DNA of 64,000 bases from positions 124,001 through 188,000 of the forward strand of contig CAVXZK010000011.1 in NCBI GenBank assembly GCA_963766365.1, written 5' to 3'. The DNA comes from JALORV01 sp963766365 (GTDB lineage: Bacteria > Pseudomonadota > Gammaproteobacteria > Burkholderiales > Burkholderiaceae_F). Shown one piece after another: positions 36,126 to 45,453 of the stretch (within the stretch, counting starts at the first letter, position 1; every line of letters starts with the position of its first letter). Below the pieces are notes generated by a model. That model did no database searches. It was given only the letters and a program-made list of their open reading frames with translations, and had not been told where the DNA came from. The position numbers were made by a program, and so were the translations under genes.

Positions 36126-37700
36126 CTAGCGCAGTGCACGCAGAACCGGCATGAACACCAGAAAAGTCAGCGCGAAAATGAGCGCGATGCCGGTGAGGTT
36201 GAGCCATAGCCCGGCTTTCATCATCTGAGGCATGCGTACTAGTCCGGTGCCGAATACGATGGCGTTGGGTGGTGTGCCGACCGGCATCATGAAGGCGCAG
36301 CTTGCGGCGATGGTCGCCGGCACCAGCAATACGCCGGCCGGAACGCCGAGCACTGGTGCCAGCGCAGCCAGAATCGGCAGCATCGTGGCAACCTGCGCCG
36401 TGTTCGAGGTCAGCTCGGACATGAACACCATGATCGCGATGATCGCGAGCAGGATTGCCCAGAAGGGCCAGCCGGCGAAACCGGCGGCGAGGCTGCCGAT
36501 GAAGCCGGGTACGCCGTTGACTTCGGTCGCCGAGGCCAGTGCCAGGCCGCCGCCGAAGAGCACCAGCACGCCCCACGGCAGGCGGACCGCGGTGGACCAG
36601 TCCATCAGCGACTCGCCCTTTTCGCGATTCACCGAGATCAGGAAGAGGGTGATCGCGGCGATGATCGCAACGCCGGCATCGGACAGTCCGCCGAGCGGGT
36701 GGATGCCGCCGATCTCCCAGTCCTTCAGCAGCGGCGCCGTCATCCACAGCACGACGGCCATGCCGAACACCGCGAGCGTGGCGCGTTCGCCGCGGCTCAG
36801 CGGGCCGAGCTTCGACCACTGTTCTCTTACGTAGTCGCGGCCGCCCTCGATCTCCTTCATGCGCGTCGGAAAGAGCACGTAGGTGTTCAGCAGCCAGGCC
36901 AGCGGCAGGAACGTCAGCATCGCCGGCACGCCGATCATCATCCAGTCCAGGAACGTGACCTGGATTCCGGACATCTGCTCGACGAAGCGCACCAGGATCC
37001 CGTTCGGCGGCGAACCGATGATGGTTCCAAGGCCGCCGATCGACGCCGCATAGGCCACACCCAGCAGCGCCGACAACGCGAAGTTGCGCATGTCCCGGTC
37101 GTCGTCGGGAATGCCGCCGTGTTCGGTGAGTCCCTTGCCGGTCCGGCTTCGCGGCGCGACGTCGACGACGGAGAGCACGATCGGCACCATCATCGCGGCC
37201 GTGGCGGTGTTCGAGACCCACATGCTGAGGAAGGCGGTCGCGCCCATCGTTCCGGCGATGATGGCTTTCGGTCGCGTGCCGACGAGCCGCAGCGTGAAGA
37301 AAGCGATGCGGCGGTCGAGGCCGCAGCGCGCGATCGCCAGCGCGATCACGAATCCGCCAAGGAAGAGATAGATCACGTCCGCGCCGTAGTTCGCGGTCGT
37401 CTTGCCCAGCGGCATGATGCCGGCGAGCGGGAAGAGGGCGATCGGCAGCAGCGACGTGACTTCGATCTCGACTGCTTCGGTCATCCACCAGGTGGCCATC
37501 CACCCCATCGCGGCGAGCGTCGCGCGGCCGGCGTGGCCGAAGGCGACGCTGGTGCCGTCAGCCGCGCGGTACTCGTGAGGCAGTGTGAAATACAGCAGCA
37601 GCGCGAGGAGAGGCCCCGCGACCAGCCCGATGCGCTTGACGCGCCGTTGCAGATCAGTCGCGCGACCGACTCTGCCGATCGCGCTGCTCGCCTCCCCCAC
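36126..37700 (-). CDS. SLC13/DASS dicarboxylate:Na+ symporter
   Basis: Inner-membrane carrier of 524 residues. Two SNT motifs define the sodium and carboxylate site of VcINDY-type proteins: WVSNTATAAMMVPIV (near 155) and LTSNTAQVATMLPIL (near 425), each paired with a Pro-Pro-Asn loop (GSPPNGIL and GTPPNAIV). Typical substrates are succinate, fumarate, malate and aspartate. Its GTG start lies three bases after the pepE stop, so import is coupled with aspartyl dipeptide hydrolysis. This branch differs from the CitT-type carrier at 0.8-2.3 kb. Confidence 0.9.
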   Translation of the reverse strand: MGEASSAIGRVGRATDLQRRVKRIGLVAGPLLALLLYFTLPHEYRAADGTSVAFGHAGRATLAAMGWMATWWMTEAVEIEVTSLLPIALFPLAGIMPLGKTTANYGADVIYLFLGGFVIALAIARCGLDRRIAFFTLRLVGTRPKAIIAGTMGATAFLSMWVSNTATAAMMVPIVLSVVDVAPRSRTGKGLTEHGGIPDDDRDMRNFALSALLGVAYAASIGGLGTIIGSPPNGILVRFVEQMSGIQVTFLDWMMIGVPAMLTFLPLAWLLNTYVLFPTRMKEIEGGRDYVREQWSKLGPLSRGERATLAVFGMAVVLWMTAPLLKDWEIGGIHPLGGLSDAGVAIIAAITLFLISVNREKGESLMDWSTAVRLPWGVLVLFGGGLALASATEVNGVPGFIGSLAAGFAGWPFWAILLAIIAIMVFMSELTSNTAQVATMLPILAALAPVLGVPAGVLLVPATIAASCAFMMPVGTPPNAIVFGTGLVRMPQMMKAGLWLNLTGIALIFALTFLVFMPVLRALR

Positions 37701-37703
37701 CGG

Positions 37704-38414
37704 TCACTCCAGCAGGAACGAGAAATCGTCCGCGGAAGTGAGTTCGCGCGGCTCCTGCGTTGCGCGAAAGATTCGGCACTGCGCCTCTCCAAGCAGCTTC
37801 ATGGACTTGTCTTCAACCCGCAGCCCGGTTCCTTCGCGCAGCCCGACGACCCACGAGTCGGGATGCAGGACGCCGAATTCGCGGATGCGCTCCTCGCGCG
37901 TCTCGCCCTTGAATTCCGGCGGGTTGCCGTGCAGGTAGTGCGGATTGATCTGGAACGGCACCAGTGCCAGCGCGTCGAAGCCGCCCGGATCGCAGATCGG
38001 CATGTCGTTGGTCGTCATGATCGTGGGGCAGGCGATGTTCGAACCGGCGCTCCAGCCGATGTACGGCACGCCGTCCAGCACGCGCTGCCGGATCGTCGGC
38101 AGCACCAGGCGGTGCGCGCGCAGCTCGCGCAGCAGGTTCCAGGTGTTGCCGCCGCCGACGACGATGGCCTGCGCACTGCGGATCGCAGCGACCAGGTCGT
38201 GGGCCCGGTGCAGCCCGGTGACGCTGGCGCCCAGCTTGGCAAAGACCGGGCTCACTTGCTCGACATAGTCGTAGTGCGTCTTCGTCACTCCGGCGTAAGG
38301 GACGAACAGCACCTCGTTCACCGACGCCGGCAGGAAGTCGCGCAGCCAGGCGGCGGCGTGCTCGAGGTAGCCGAGTCCTTCGGTCCTGGAATTGCTGAGC
38401 AGCAGCAGCTTCAT
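37704..38414 (-). CDS. pepE: Aspartyl dipeptidase (peptidase E)
   Basis: Cytosolic serine peptidase of 236 residues (family S51) that removes N-terminal aspartate from Asp-X dipeptides. The nucleophile is in IGWSAGSNIA (Ser near 121), with the later INPHYLHG (His) and GLREGTGLRVE (Glu) completing the catalytic set known for E. coli PepE. Length matches the family. It leads the SLC13 carrier gene. Released aspartate would feed the aspartase at 43.2-44.6 kb, which is an inference from context. Confidence 0.93.
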   Translation of the reverse strand: MKLLLLSNSRTEGLGYLEHAAAWLRDFLPASVNEVLFVPYAGVTKTHYDYVEQVSPVFAKLGASVTGLHRAHDLVAAIRSAQAIVVGGGNTWNLLRELRAHRLVLPTIRQRVLDGVPYIGWSAGSNIACPTIMTTNDMPICDPGGFDALALVPFQINPHYLHGNPPEFKGETREERIREFGVLHPDSWVVGLREGTGLRVEDKSMKLLGEAQCRIFRATQEPRELTSADDFSFLLE

Positions 38415-38776
38415 GTTTCACCTCGCCCCGAAGGAGTTCGCAGTTGAACAGAATATGCACGCCGTCACCGCCGCCTTCGACCGCAGCCGATGACCGCCTC
38501 TCTGGCATTTTCGGCAGCTGACGGCGTGGCAGCGTGCCTTCGATCAATTCCGTTCCAGTTGTGCCGCCTTTCACACGTCAGGATGGAAAGGAGGCGCGAT
38601 TTCGCCAGGGGGACGCTCGCGGCTGACAGCGTCCAGGTTCCAGCGTGATCCGTCGCCGCCGGCTGTGTACCTTTCCGGAGGCAGAGCTTCATCGTCGAGG
38701 AAGGGGGAGAATTGCATGCGCGACGCGCCGGTAGGCAGCGCGTCGAATGCCCAACCAGCTATCTGGAGAACCGTTT
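38415..38776. other. Gene-free stretch
   Basis: This 362-base region separates the divergent pepE and SYLF genes. It should hold both promoters. I see no convincing -35/-10 pair, operator or RNA structure. Short frames in it have no homology and no family-like composition. Confidence 0.5.
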
Positions 38777-39352
38777 ATGCGTTCAGATATGTTGCACAGC
38801 GTACTTCCACGCACGATGGCGGCGCTCGCCGCTGCCACGACCCTGCTTCTCGTCCCGGCTTCGCCGGCGATAGCGGCGTCGGCTGCCGAGCTCAGCCGCG
38901 ACGCCAACAAGGCGCTCCAAGGCCTCTACGCCAAGGTTCCAGCCGCCAAGGCCATCGGTGCCAAGGCGCAAGCGGTTCTAGTGTTTCCGAAGATCACAAA
39001 AGCCGGCCTGGGCATCGGCGGTCAGTATGGTGACGGCGCATTGATCAAGGGCGGCAAGGTCGTGGGCTACTACAACACGACAGGCATTTCGAGCGGCCTG
39101 CAGGCCGGAGCGCAGCAATACGGCTATGCGATGTTCTTCATGAACGAGGCCGCTCTGAAGGCGCTCGACAGCGCCGCCGGCTTCGAAGTCGGCGCCGGTC
39201 CGAGCATCGTGGTGCTGGATGAAGGTAAGGCCAAGTCGACGACCACGACGACGATGAAGGATGACATCTACGCGTTCATCTTCAGCCAGGGCGGCCTGAT
39301 GGCCGGCCTCGGCCTGCAGGGCAACAAGATCACGAAGATCAATCCGAAGTAA
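38777..39352 (+). CDS. Exported SYLF-domain (Ysc84-like) lipid-binding protein
   Basis: Periplasmic protein of 191 residues. The signal peptide ends ASPAIA (near 34). The SYLF domain follows: AKAQAVLVFPKITKAGLGIGGQYGDGALI near the start, VGYYNTTGISSGLQAGAQQYGYAMFFMNE in the middle and a final SQGGLMAGLGLQGNKITKI. SYLF domains bind phosphoinositides in eukaryotes; bacterial members are envelope proteins of unknown role. The ATG at 38777 has a GGAGAACC site. It is monocistronic. Confidence 0.87.
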   Translation: MRSDMLHSVLPRTMAALAAATTLLLVPASPAIAASAAELSRDANKALQGLYAKVPAAKAIGAKAQAVLVFPKITKAGLGIGGQYGDGALIKGGKVVGYYNTTGISSGLQAGAQQYGYAMFFMNEAALKALDSAAGFEVGAGPSIVVLDEGKAKSTTTTTMKDDIYAFIFSQGGLMAGLGLQGNKITKINPK

Positions 39353-39381
39353 TTGACAATGCCCCGGCCCGGCTGGCCCGC

Positions 39382-39420
39382 GCGCACCCGGAAGCTGCGG
39401 CAGCATTGCTTCCGGTGCGC
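39382..39420. terminator. Imperfect hairpin after the SYLF gene
   Basis: GCGCACCCGGAAGC (39382-39395) pairs with GCTTCCGGTGCGC (39408-39420) with one bulged C and a 12-base loop. It lies between the convergent SYLF and solute-binding protein genes. No T-tract is present. Confidence 0.4.
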
Positions 39421-39527
39421 GACGCTATCGACGCTGATCGTCCGCGTGCTGGCCCGCAGTCATGGCGAGGGTCGGCTCACGTTGCGGGCAGCCAAGTCCG
39501 GATCTCGATCCGTCGTCTGCGGAAAGG

Positions 39528-40475
39528 CTAATCGGGCGGCAGACCCAGCACCTCGAACGAGCGCTCCAGTTGGACGCTCATCGGCACCCCGAGCCGCACG
39601 CCTGACGGCAGGCGGCGCATGAACCATTTGTCGTAGATCCAGCGGATCTCGCGCGTTTCGGCCAACCGGCGGAAGCTTGCATCGACGACTTCAGCCAGCG
39701 GCGCATCGTCGCGCGCAAACATGATCCCGTAGGGCTCATAGGAGAGCAGTTCGCCGACGACGGCGTACTGCCGCTGCAGCCCGTTTTCGGCCAGGTAGGC
39801 GATGATCAGGATGTCGTCGGCGGCCAGCGCCTCGGCGCGGCCATCGGCGAGCAAGGCCAGCGCCTGCGCATGATCGTCGACTTCGATGACGCTGAACGCG
39901 GACGCGGCCCGGGCGGCGAGCTGTCGCATCACGTCGGCATTGGTTGTGCCGCGCGCCACGACGACTTGGCGGCCCGCGAGATCGCGCAGCGAACGGACCG
40001 GTCCCCCATGGCGGACCAGCAGGCGCGTACCCGAAACAAAGGTCAGCGGCGAAAAGGCGACGCGCGTGCGCCGGTCGGCGGTGTTCGTGCTGGCGCCGCA
40101 TTCCAGGTCGATCCGCCCGTCGAACACCTGATCGATCCGGTCGGACGGCGTCACGCGCCGGTACTCGGTGCGCAACGAGGCCACGCCGATCTCGCTGGCA
40201 ATGTCCTCGACGATCGCCTCGCACAGGTCGATCGAGTAGCCCCACGGTTGCCCTGCGCGGGCTTCGTAGGAGAACGGAATCGCCTGGGCCCGGTAGCCGA
40301 TACGAACGACACCCGAGGCCTTGATGCGCTTGAGTACGCCGGTCAGCGTCCGGGCTGGGGGCTCGTCGATCTGAGCGCTGGCGTCGCTGACCCCCAGCAG
40401 AGTCGCGAGCGCGATGAGGCTGCACGCCAAGGCGCGGGTTGAAACTGCCGCTGCTGACCTGGACACCGGGTGCAT
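39528..40475 (-). CDS. Family 3 extracellular solute-binding protein (amino acid type)
   Basis: Periplasmic protein of 315 residues with a signal peptide (cut after ASA near 34). The SBP_bac_3 fold is recognised by GVVRIGYRAQAIPFSYEARAG, GYSIDLCEAIVEDIA, the binding loop region VFDGRIDLECGASTNTADR and the C-terminal IRWIYDKWFMRRLP. It resembles the glutamate/aspartate binder GltI. No ABC permease or ATPase is next to it; instead it follows a dicarboxylate/amino-acid symporter gene by 26 bases, so it is an orphan binding protein or sensor in the C4-dicarboxylate operon. Confidence 0.85.
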   Translation of the reverse strand: MHPVSRSAAAVSTRALACSLIALATLLGVSDASAQIDEPPARTLTGVLKRIKASGVVRIGYRAQAIPFSYEARAGQPWGYSIDLCEAIVEDIASEIGVASLRTEYRRVTPSDRIDQVFDGRIDLECGASTNTADRRTRVAFSPLTFVSGTRLLVRHGGPVRSLRDLAGRQVVVARGTTNADVMRQLAARAASAFSVIEVDDHAQALALLADGRAEALAADDILIIAYLAENGLQRQYAVVGELLSYEPYGIMFARDDAPLAEVVDASFRRLAETREIRWIYDKWFMRRLPSGVRLGVPMSVQLERSFEVLGLPPD

Positions 40476-40501
40476 GGGTCTCTCGCCTGGTGCTGTGCGG
40501 A

Positions 40502-41815
40502 TCAGGTCGCGGCGGCCCCGGCGGTACGGCCGTCGCCTTCCGCAACCGGCTCGCCCAGCTGCCCTTCCCACTTGGCGACGACCGAGGTGGCGATGCTGTT
40601 GCCGATGACGTTGGTCGCCGTGCGACCCATGTCGAGGAACTGGTCGATGCCCATGATCAGCAGCAGTCCGGCCTCGGGCAGCCCGAAGTTTGGCAATACG
40701 GCAGCCACCACCACGAGCGATGCCCGCGGGACGCCCGCCACCCCCTTGCTGCTGACCATCATCACCAGCAGCAGTGTGAGCTGCTGCCCGAACGACATCT
40801 CGATCCCGTAGGCCTGAGCGATGAACAGCGCCGCGAACGACTGGTACACCATCGAGCCGTCGAGGTTGAACGAGTAGCCGAGCGGCAGCACGAACGAGGT
40901 CACTCGGTCGTTGACGCCGAACTTGTGCAACTGCTCCATCAGCTTCGGGTAAGCCGCTTCGCTGCTCGCCGTCGTGAAGGCCACCAGCAGCGGCTCCTTG
41001 ACCAACCCCATCAGGCGGAGCACGCGCGGCCCGAGAAACACGAATCCGGCGCCGATCAGCAACGCCCACAGAACGAGGAGCGCGACATAGAAGGATCCGA
41101 TGAACTTGCCGTAGGTGACGAGGATCCCAAGACCCTGCACGGTGATTGCGGCGGCCACCGCGCCGAACACCCCGGCCGGAGCAAACCACATCACGAAGTC
41201 GGTGACCTTCAGCATGACGGGCACCAGATCGGTGATGAAGGCCGTCACCGTCTTGGCTGGCGCGGTCTTCAGTGACGCGATCGCGAAGCCGAAGAAGCAC
41301 GAGAACACGAGGATCTGCAGGATCTCGTTGGTCGCCATCGCCTGGAAGAAGCTGGCGGGAAAAACGTGCGCGATGAACTCGCGCAGGCCGAGCCCGCCGG
41401 TCTTCAGGTTGGTCGCCATGTCCTTTTCGGGCAGCGGCAGCCCGAGGTCGAGCCCCGGGTGGAACAGGTTGGCGAAGAACATGCCGAGCAGCAGGGACAC
41501 CAGTGATGCCGTAATGAACCACCCCAGCGCCTTGCCGCCGATGCGCCCGACGGCCTTGGCGTCGCCCATGCCGGTGATGCCCGCCACGACGGTGGCGAAC
41601 ACCAGCGGCGCGATGATCATCTTGATCAGCCGCAGGAAGACGTCGGAGAGGATCGAGAAGTAGCCGGCGATGGATGCTGCCGTCGCCGTGTCGGGAGAAA
41701 ACTCGTGGGCGGCCCAGCCGGCCAGCACGCCGGCCGCGGCTGCGACGAGGATCCAGGTGGCGAGCCGGGAACCCTTCGACGCCCCTTCCTGCGCTGCCCC
41801 GGCCGCCGGTTTCAT
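40502..41815 (-). CDS. Dicarboxylate/amino acid:cation symporter (DctA/GltP family)
   Basis: Inner-membrane carrier of 437 residues. Family landmarks are the serine-rich hairpin MVSSKGVAGVPRASLVVVAAV, the FNLDGSMVY substrate motif (NMDGT-like) and DMGRTATNVIGNSIATSVVAKW near the end. Members import succinate, fumarate, malate, aspartate or glutamate with Na+ or H+. Its start overlaps the dcu stop by one base (TGATG). Together with dcu it provides two kinds of C4-dicarboxylate transport in one operon, perhaps uptake versus exchange. Confidence 0.92.
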   Translation of the reverse strand: MKPAAGAAQEGASKGSRLATWILVAAAAGVLAGWAAHEFSPDTATAASIAGYFSILSDVFLRLIKMIIAPLVFATVVAGITGMGDAKAVGRIGGKALGWFITASLVSLLLGMFFANLFHPGLDLGLPLPEKDMATNLKTGGLGLREFIAHVFPASFFQAMATNEILQILVFSCFFGFAIASLKTAPAKTVTAFITDLVPVMLKVTDFVMWFAPAGVFGAVAAAITVQGLGILVTYGKFIGSFYVALLVLWALLIGAGFVFLGPRVLRLMGLVKEPLLVAFTTASSEAAYPKLMEQLHKFGVNDRVTSFVLPLGYSFNLDGSMVYQSFAALFIAQAYGIEMSFGQQLTLLLVMMVSSKGVAGVPRASLVVVAAVLPNFGLPEAGLLLIMGIDQFLDMGRTATNVIGNSIATSVVAKWEGQLGEPVAEGDGRTAGAAAT

Positions 41816-43140
41816 CAGAAGATCACCTTCGCGATGAACAGGCCCGTGGTCACCGCAACGGCTGTCGCAACGATGCCCGGGATCATGAACGAGTGGTTCA
41901 GCACGTACTTGCCGATCTTCGTCGTGCCCGACAGGTCAAAGTTGATCGCCGCGATCAGCGAACCGTAGGTCGGGATGAAGAAGTATCCATTGACCGACGG
42001 GAACATGGCAATCAGAAACTGTGGCGGGATGCCGAGCGCGATGCCGAGCGGCATCAGCGCACGGGTGGTCGCCGCCTGGCTGTACAGCAGCACGGACGCG
42101 AAGAACAGGCCAAACGCGAAGGTCCATGGAGCGGCCTTGGCCCAGTCACCGATCGCCGGCACGATCACGTCCTTGTTGGCGGCGATGAAGCTGTCGCCCA
42201 ACCATGCCAGGCCGAAGATGCCGATCACCGCGACCACGCCGGCGCGCAGCGTCGCCGTCTTCGGGATCTCGTCGACCGGAACCTTGGTGATCAGCAGCAT
42301 GATTGCCGCCACCGACATCATCACGATCTCGATGACGATCGGCATGCCGATCGCGCTCTTGGCGCCTGGCAGGGTGCGCAGACTCGGGAAGAAGCCGAAC
42401 ATCACGACCAGCGCGACTCCGATCAGGAAAAGGAACGCGGAGGGCTTGGCCGAGGCTTTCAGCGGTGTCTTCTCATCCAGTGCCTTCGGCGCCGGGATCG
42501 AGCCGGCCTTCAGGCGGGCCTGGTATTCGGGATCGTCCTTCAGGTCCTTGCCGATGAACATCGAGACGATGGCGGCGGCGATCACGCCGGTCAGCGTGGC
42601 GGGTACGCACACCATCAGGATCTCGGGCAGACCCCACTGGGTCAGGCCCTTTTCTGTAAAGAGACCAATCATCGCTGCGGTCGCGGCGGCTACCGGGCTG
42701 GCGGTAATCGCCTGCTGCGAGGCGATGGTGGCGACCGCCATCGGTCGCTCGGGCCGGATGCCGCTGCCGTGCGCGGTCTCGTAGATGACCGGCAGCAGCG
42801 GATAGACGATGTGGCCGGTGCCGGCGACAAACGTGAAGCTCCAGGTCGTCAAGGGCGCCACGATCGTCACGTACTTCGGATTGGCGCGGATGATGCGCTC
42901 GGCGATGCGCACCAGGAAGTCGATGCCGCCCGCTGCATCCATCACGCTGGCGGCCATGATGACCGCCAGGATGATCAACATCACGTCGATCGGCGGCGAG
43001 GTCGGCGCAATGCCGAATGCCACCACTAGGATCAACAGGCCGACCGCGCCCCACAGGCCGAGGCCGACGCCGCTGAAGCGCGAGCCCATCCAGATCGCGG
43101 CCAGTACGACCACGAACTGCAGAACAATCGTGAGTGTCAT
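41815..43140 (-). CDS. Anaerobic C4-dicarboxylate transporter (DcuA/DcuB family)
   Basis: Inner-membrane carrier of 441 residues similar along its length to E. coli DcuA/DcuB: PPIDVMLIILAVIMAAS, GGIDFLVRIAERIIRANPKYVTIVAPL, GTGHIVYPLLPVIYE, RPERPMAVATIASQQAI and FIPTYGSLIAAINFDLSGTTKIGKYVLNHSF. These proteins exchange fumarate, malate or aspartate for succinate under anaerobic conditions. The gene follows aspA by 36 bases and is in the same operon as fumarate reductase, which fits fumarate uptake with succinate release. The sub-type (A or B) is not decided. Confidence 0.93.
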   Translation of the reverse strand: MTLTIVLQFVVVLAAIWMGSRFSGVGLGLWGAVGLLILVVAFGIAPTSPPIDVMLIILAVIMAASVMDAAGGIDFLVRIAERIIRANPKYVTIVAPLTTWSFTFVAGTGHIVYPLLPVIYETAHGSGIRPERPMAVATIASQQAITASPVAAATAAMIGLFTEKGLTQWGLPEILMVCVPATLTGVIAAAIVSMFIGKDLKDDPEYQARLKAGSIPAPKALDEKTPLKASAKPSAFLFLIGVALVVMFGFFPSLRTLPGAKSAIGMPIVIEIVMMSVAAIMLLITKVPVDEIPKTATLRAGVVAVIGIFGLAWLGDSFIAANKDVIVPAIGDWAKAAPWTFAFGLFFASVLLYSQAATTRALMPLGIALGIPPQFLIAMFPSVNGYFFIPTYGSLIAAINFDLSGTTKIGKYVLNHSFMIPGIVATAVAVTTGLFIAKVIF

Positions 43141-43176
43141 GGTTCCCCTCCCCGGGGGAAACGGCGCTACCGGCCG

Positions 43177-44577
<1,401 letters not shown>

Positions 44578-44615
44578 TGCGATTCCCCTTGGGTTATCGC
44601 AGGCCCGGTGGTCGT

Positions 44616-45453
44616 CTACTTCATCCCTTCGGCAACCATCTTCCTGCGAATGAAAGCAATCTGCGTCTGCAGCGGCAGGTCCTTCGGGCAGACGTCGTGA
44701 CAGCCCAGCAGTGACATGCAGCCGAACACGCCGTCGTCGTCGCCGATGACGTCGTAATAGTCGGCGTCGGTGCGTGTATCGCGCGGGTCGAGGCGGAAGC
44801 GGGCGATCTTGTTGATGCCGACCGCGCCGACGAACTCCTCGCGCATGCGCGCCGTGCCGCAGGCCGACACACAGCAGCCGCACTCGATGCAGCGGTCGAG
44901 CTCGAAGATCTGCTCGGCGAGGTCGGGATCCATCCGCTCCTCGAGGCGGGTCAGGTCGACCTCCTGCTGCCTGATGTGGCACCACGCCTCGAGTCGTTCG
45001 CTCATCGCGCGCATCCACTTGCCGGTATTCACCGACAGGTCACCGATCAGCTCGAACACCGGAAGCGGTGCCAGCGTGATCCTCGGGGCCCACGTCCTTC
45101 GCCAGCGTCCGGCAGGCGAGGCCGGGACGGCCGTTGATGACCATCGCGCAGCTGCCGCAGATGCCGGCGCGGCAGACGAAATCGAACTGCAGTGAGGGAT
45201 CGAGCTTCTCGCGGATCTCGTTCAAGGCGATGAAGAGCGTCATGCCGTCGGTCTGCTCAAGCTCGTAGGTCTGCAGGTGCGGCACGCTCGCCGGATCCGC
45301 CGGATTGAACCGCATGACGTTGAACCGCAGCATCTGGCCGTTGCGCACCCCGGCGGGCGCGGCGCCGGTCGACTTCGTCGTGCTGTCCGGCGCGCCCGCG
45401 GCCTGGTACGGCATGACGTTGATGACGGTTCCGCCGTCGGTGGTCTTGGTCAT
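44616..45453 (-). CDS. frdB: Fumarate reductase iron-sulfur subunit (frameshifted)
   Basis: Peripheral electron-transfer subunit of about 278 residues. The N-terminal 2Fe-2S domain has CRAGICGSCAMVINGRPGLAC; the frame then breaks near 45070-45090 after CRTLAKDVGP, and the C-terminal half continues as ITLAPLPVFELIGDLSVN with CIECGCCVSACG and CMSLLGCHDVCPKDLP for the 4Fe-4S and 3Fe-4S clusters. All ligand cysteines are therefore present. Length leaves one extra base. A non-conserved leader of about 40 residues precedes the domain. Its ATG overlaps the frdA stop (ATGA). Confidence 0.9.

Noticed and set aside
36699..38447. 582-codon plus-strand open frame
   Set aside because: Shadow across the SLC13 carrier and pepE, both of which are well supported on the other strand.
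38465..38692. 75-codon minus-strand frame in the pepE-SYLF gap
   Set aside because: Basic, low-information translation with no ribosome site or family features.
38716..39033. Open frame with a fair ribosome site upstream of and overlapping the SYLF gene
   Set aside because: Out of frame with SYLF, Arg/Gly-rich and without homology; the overlap is with a clear signal peptide and domain.
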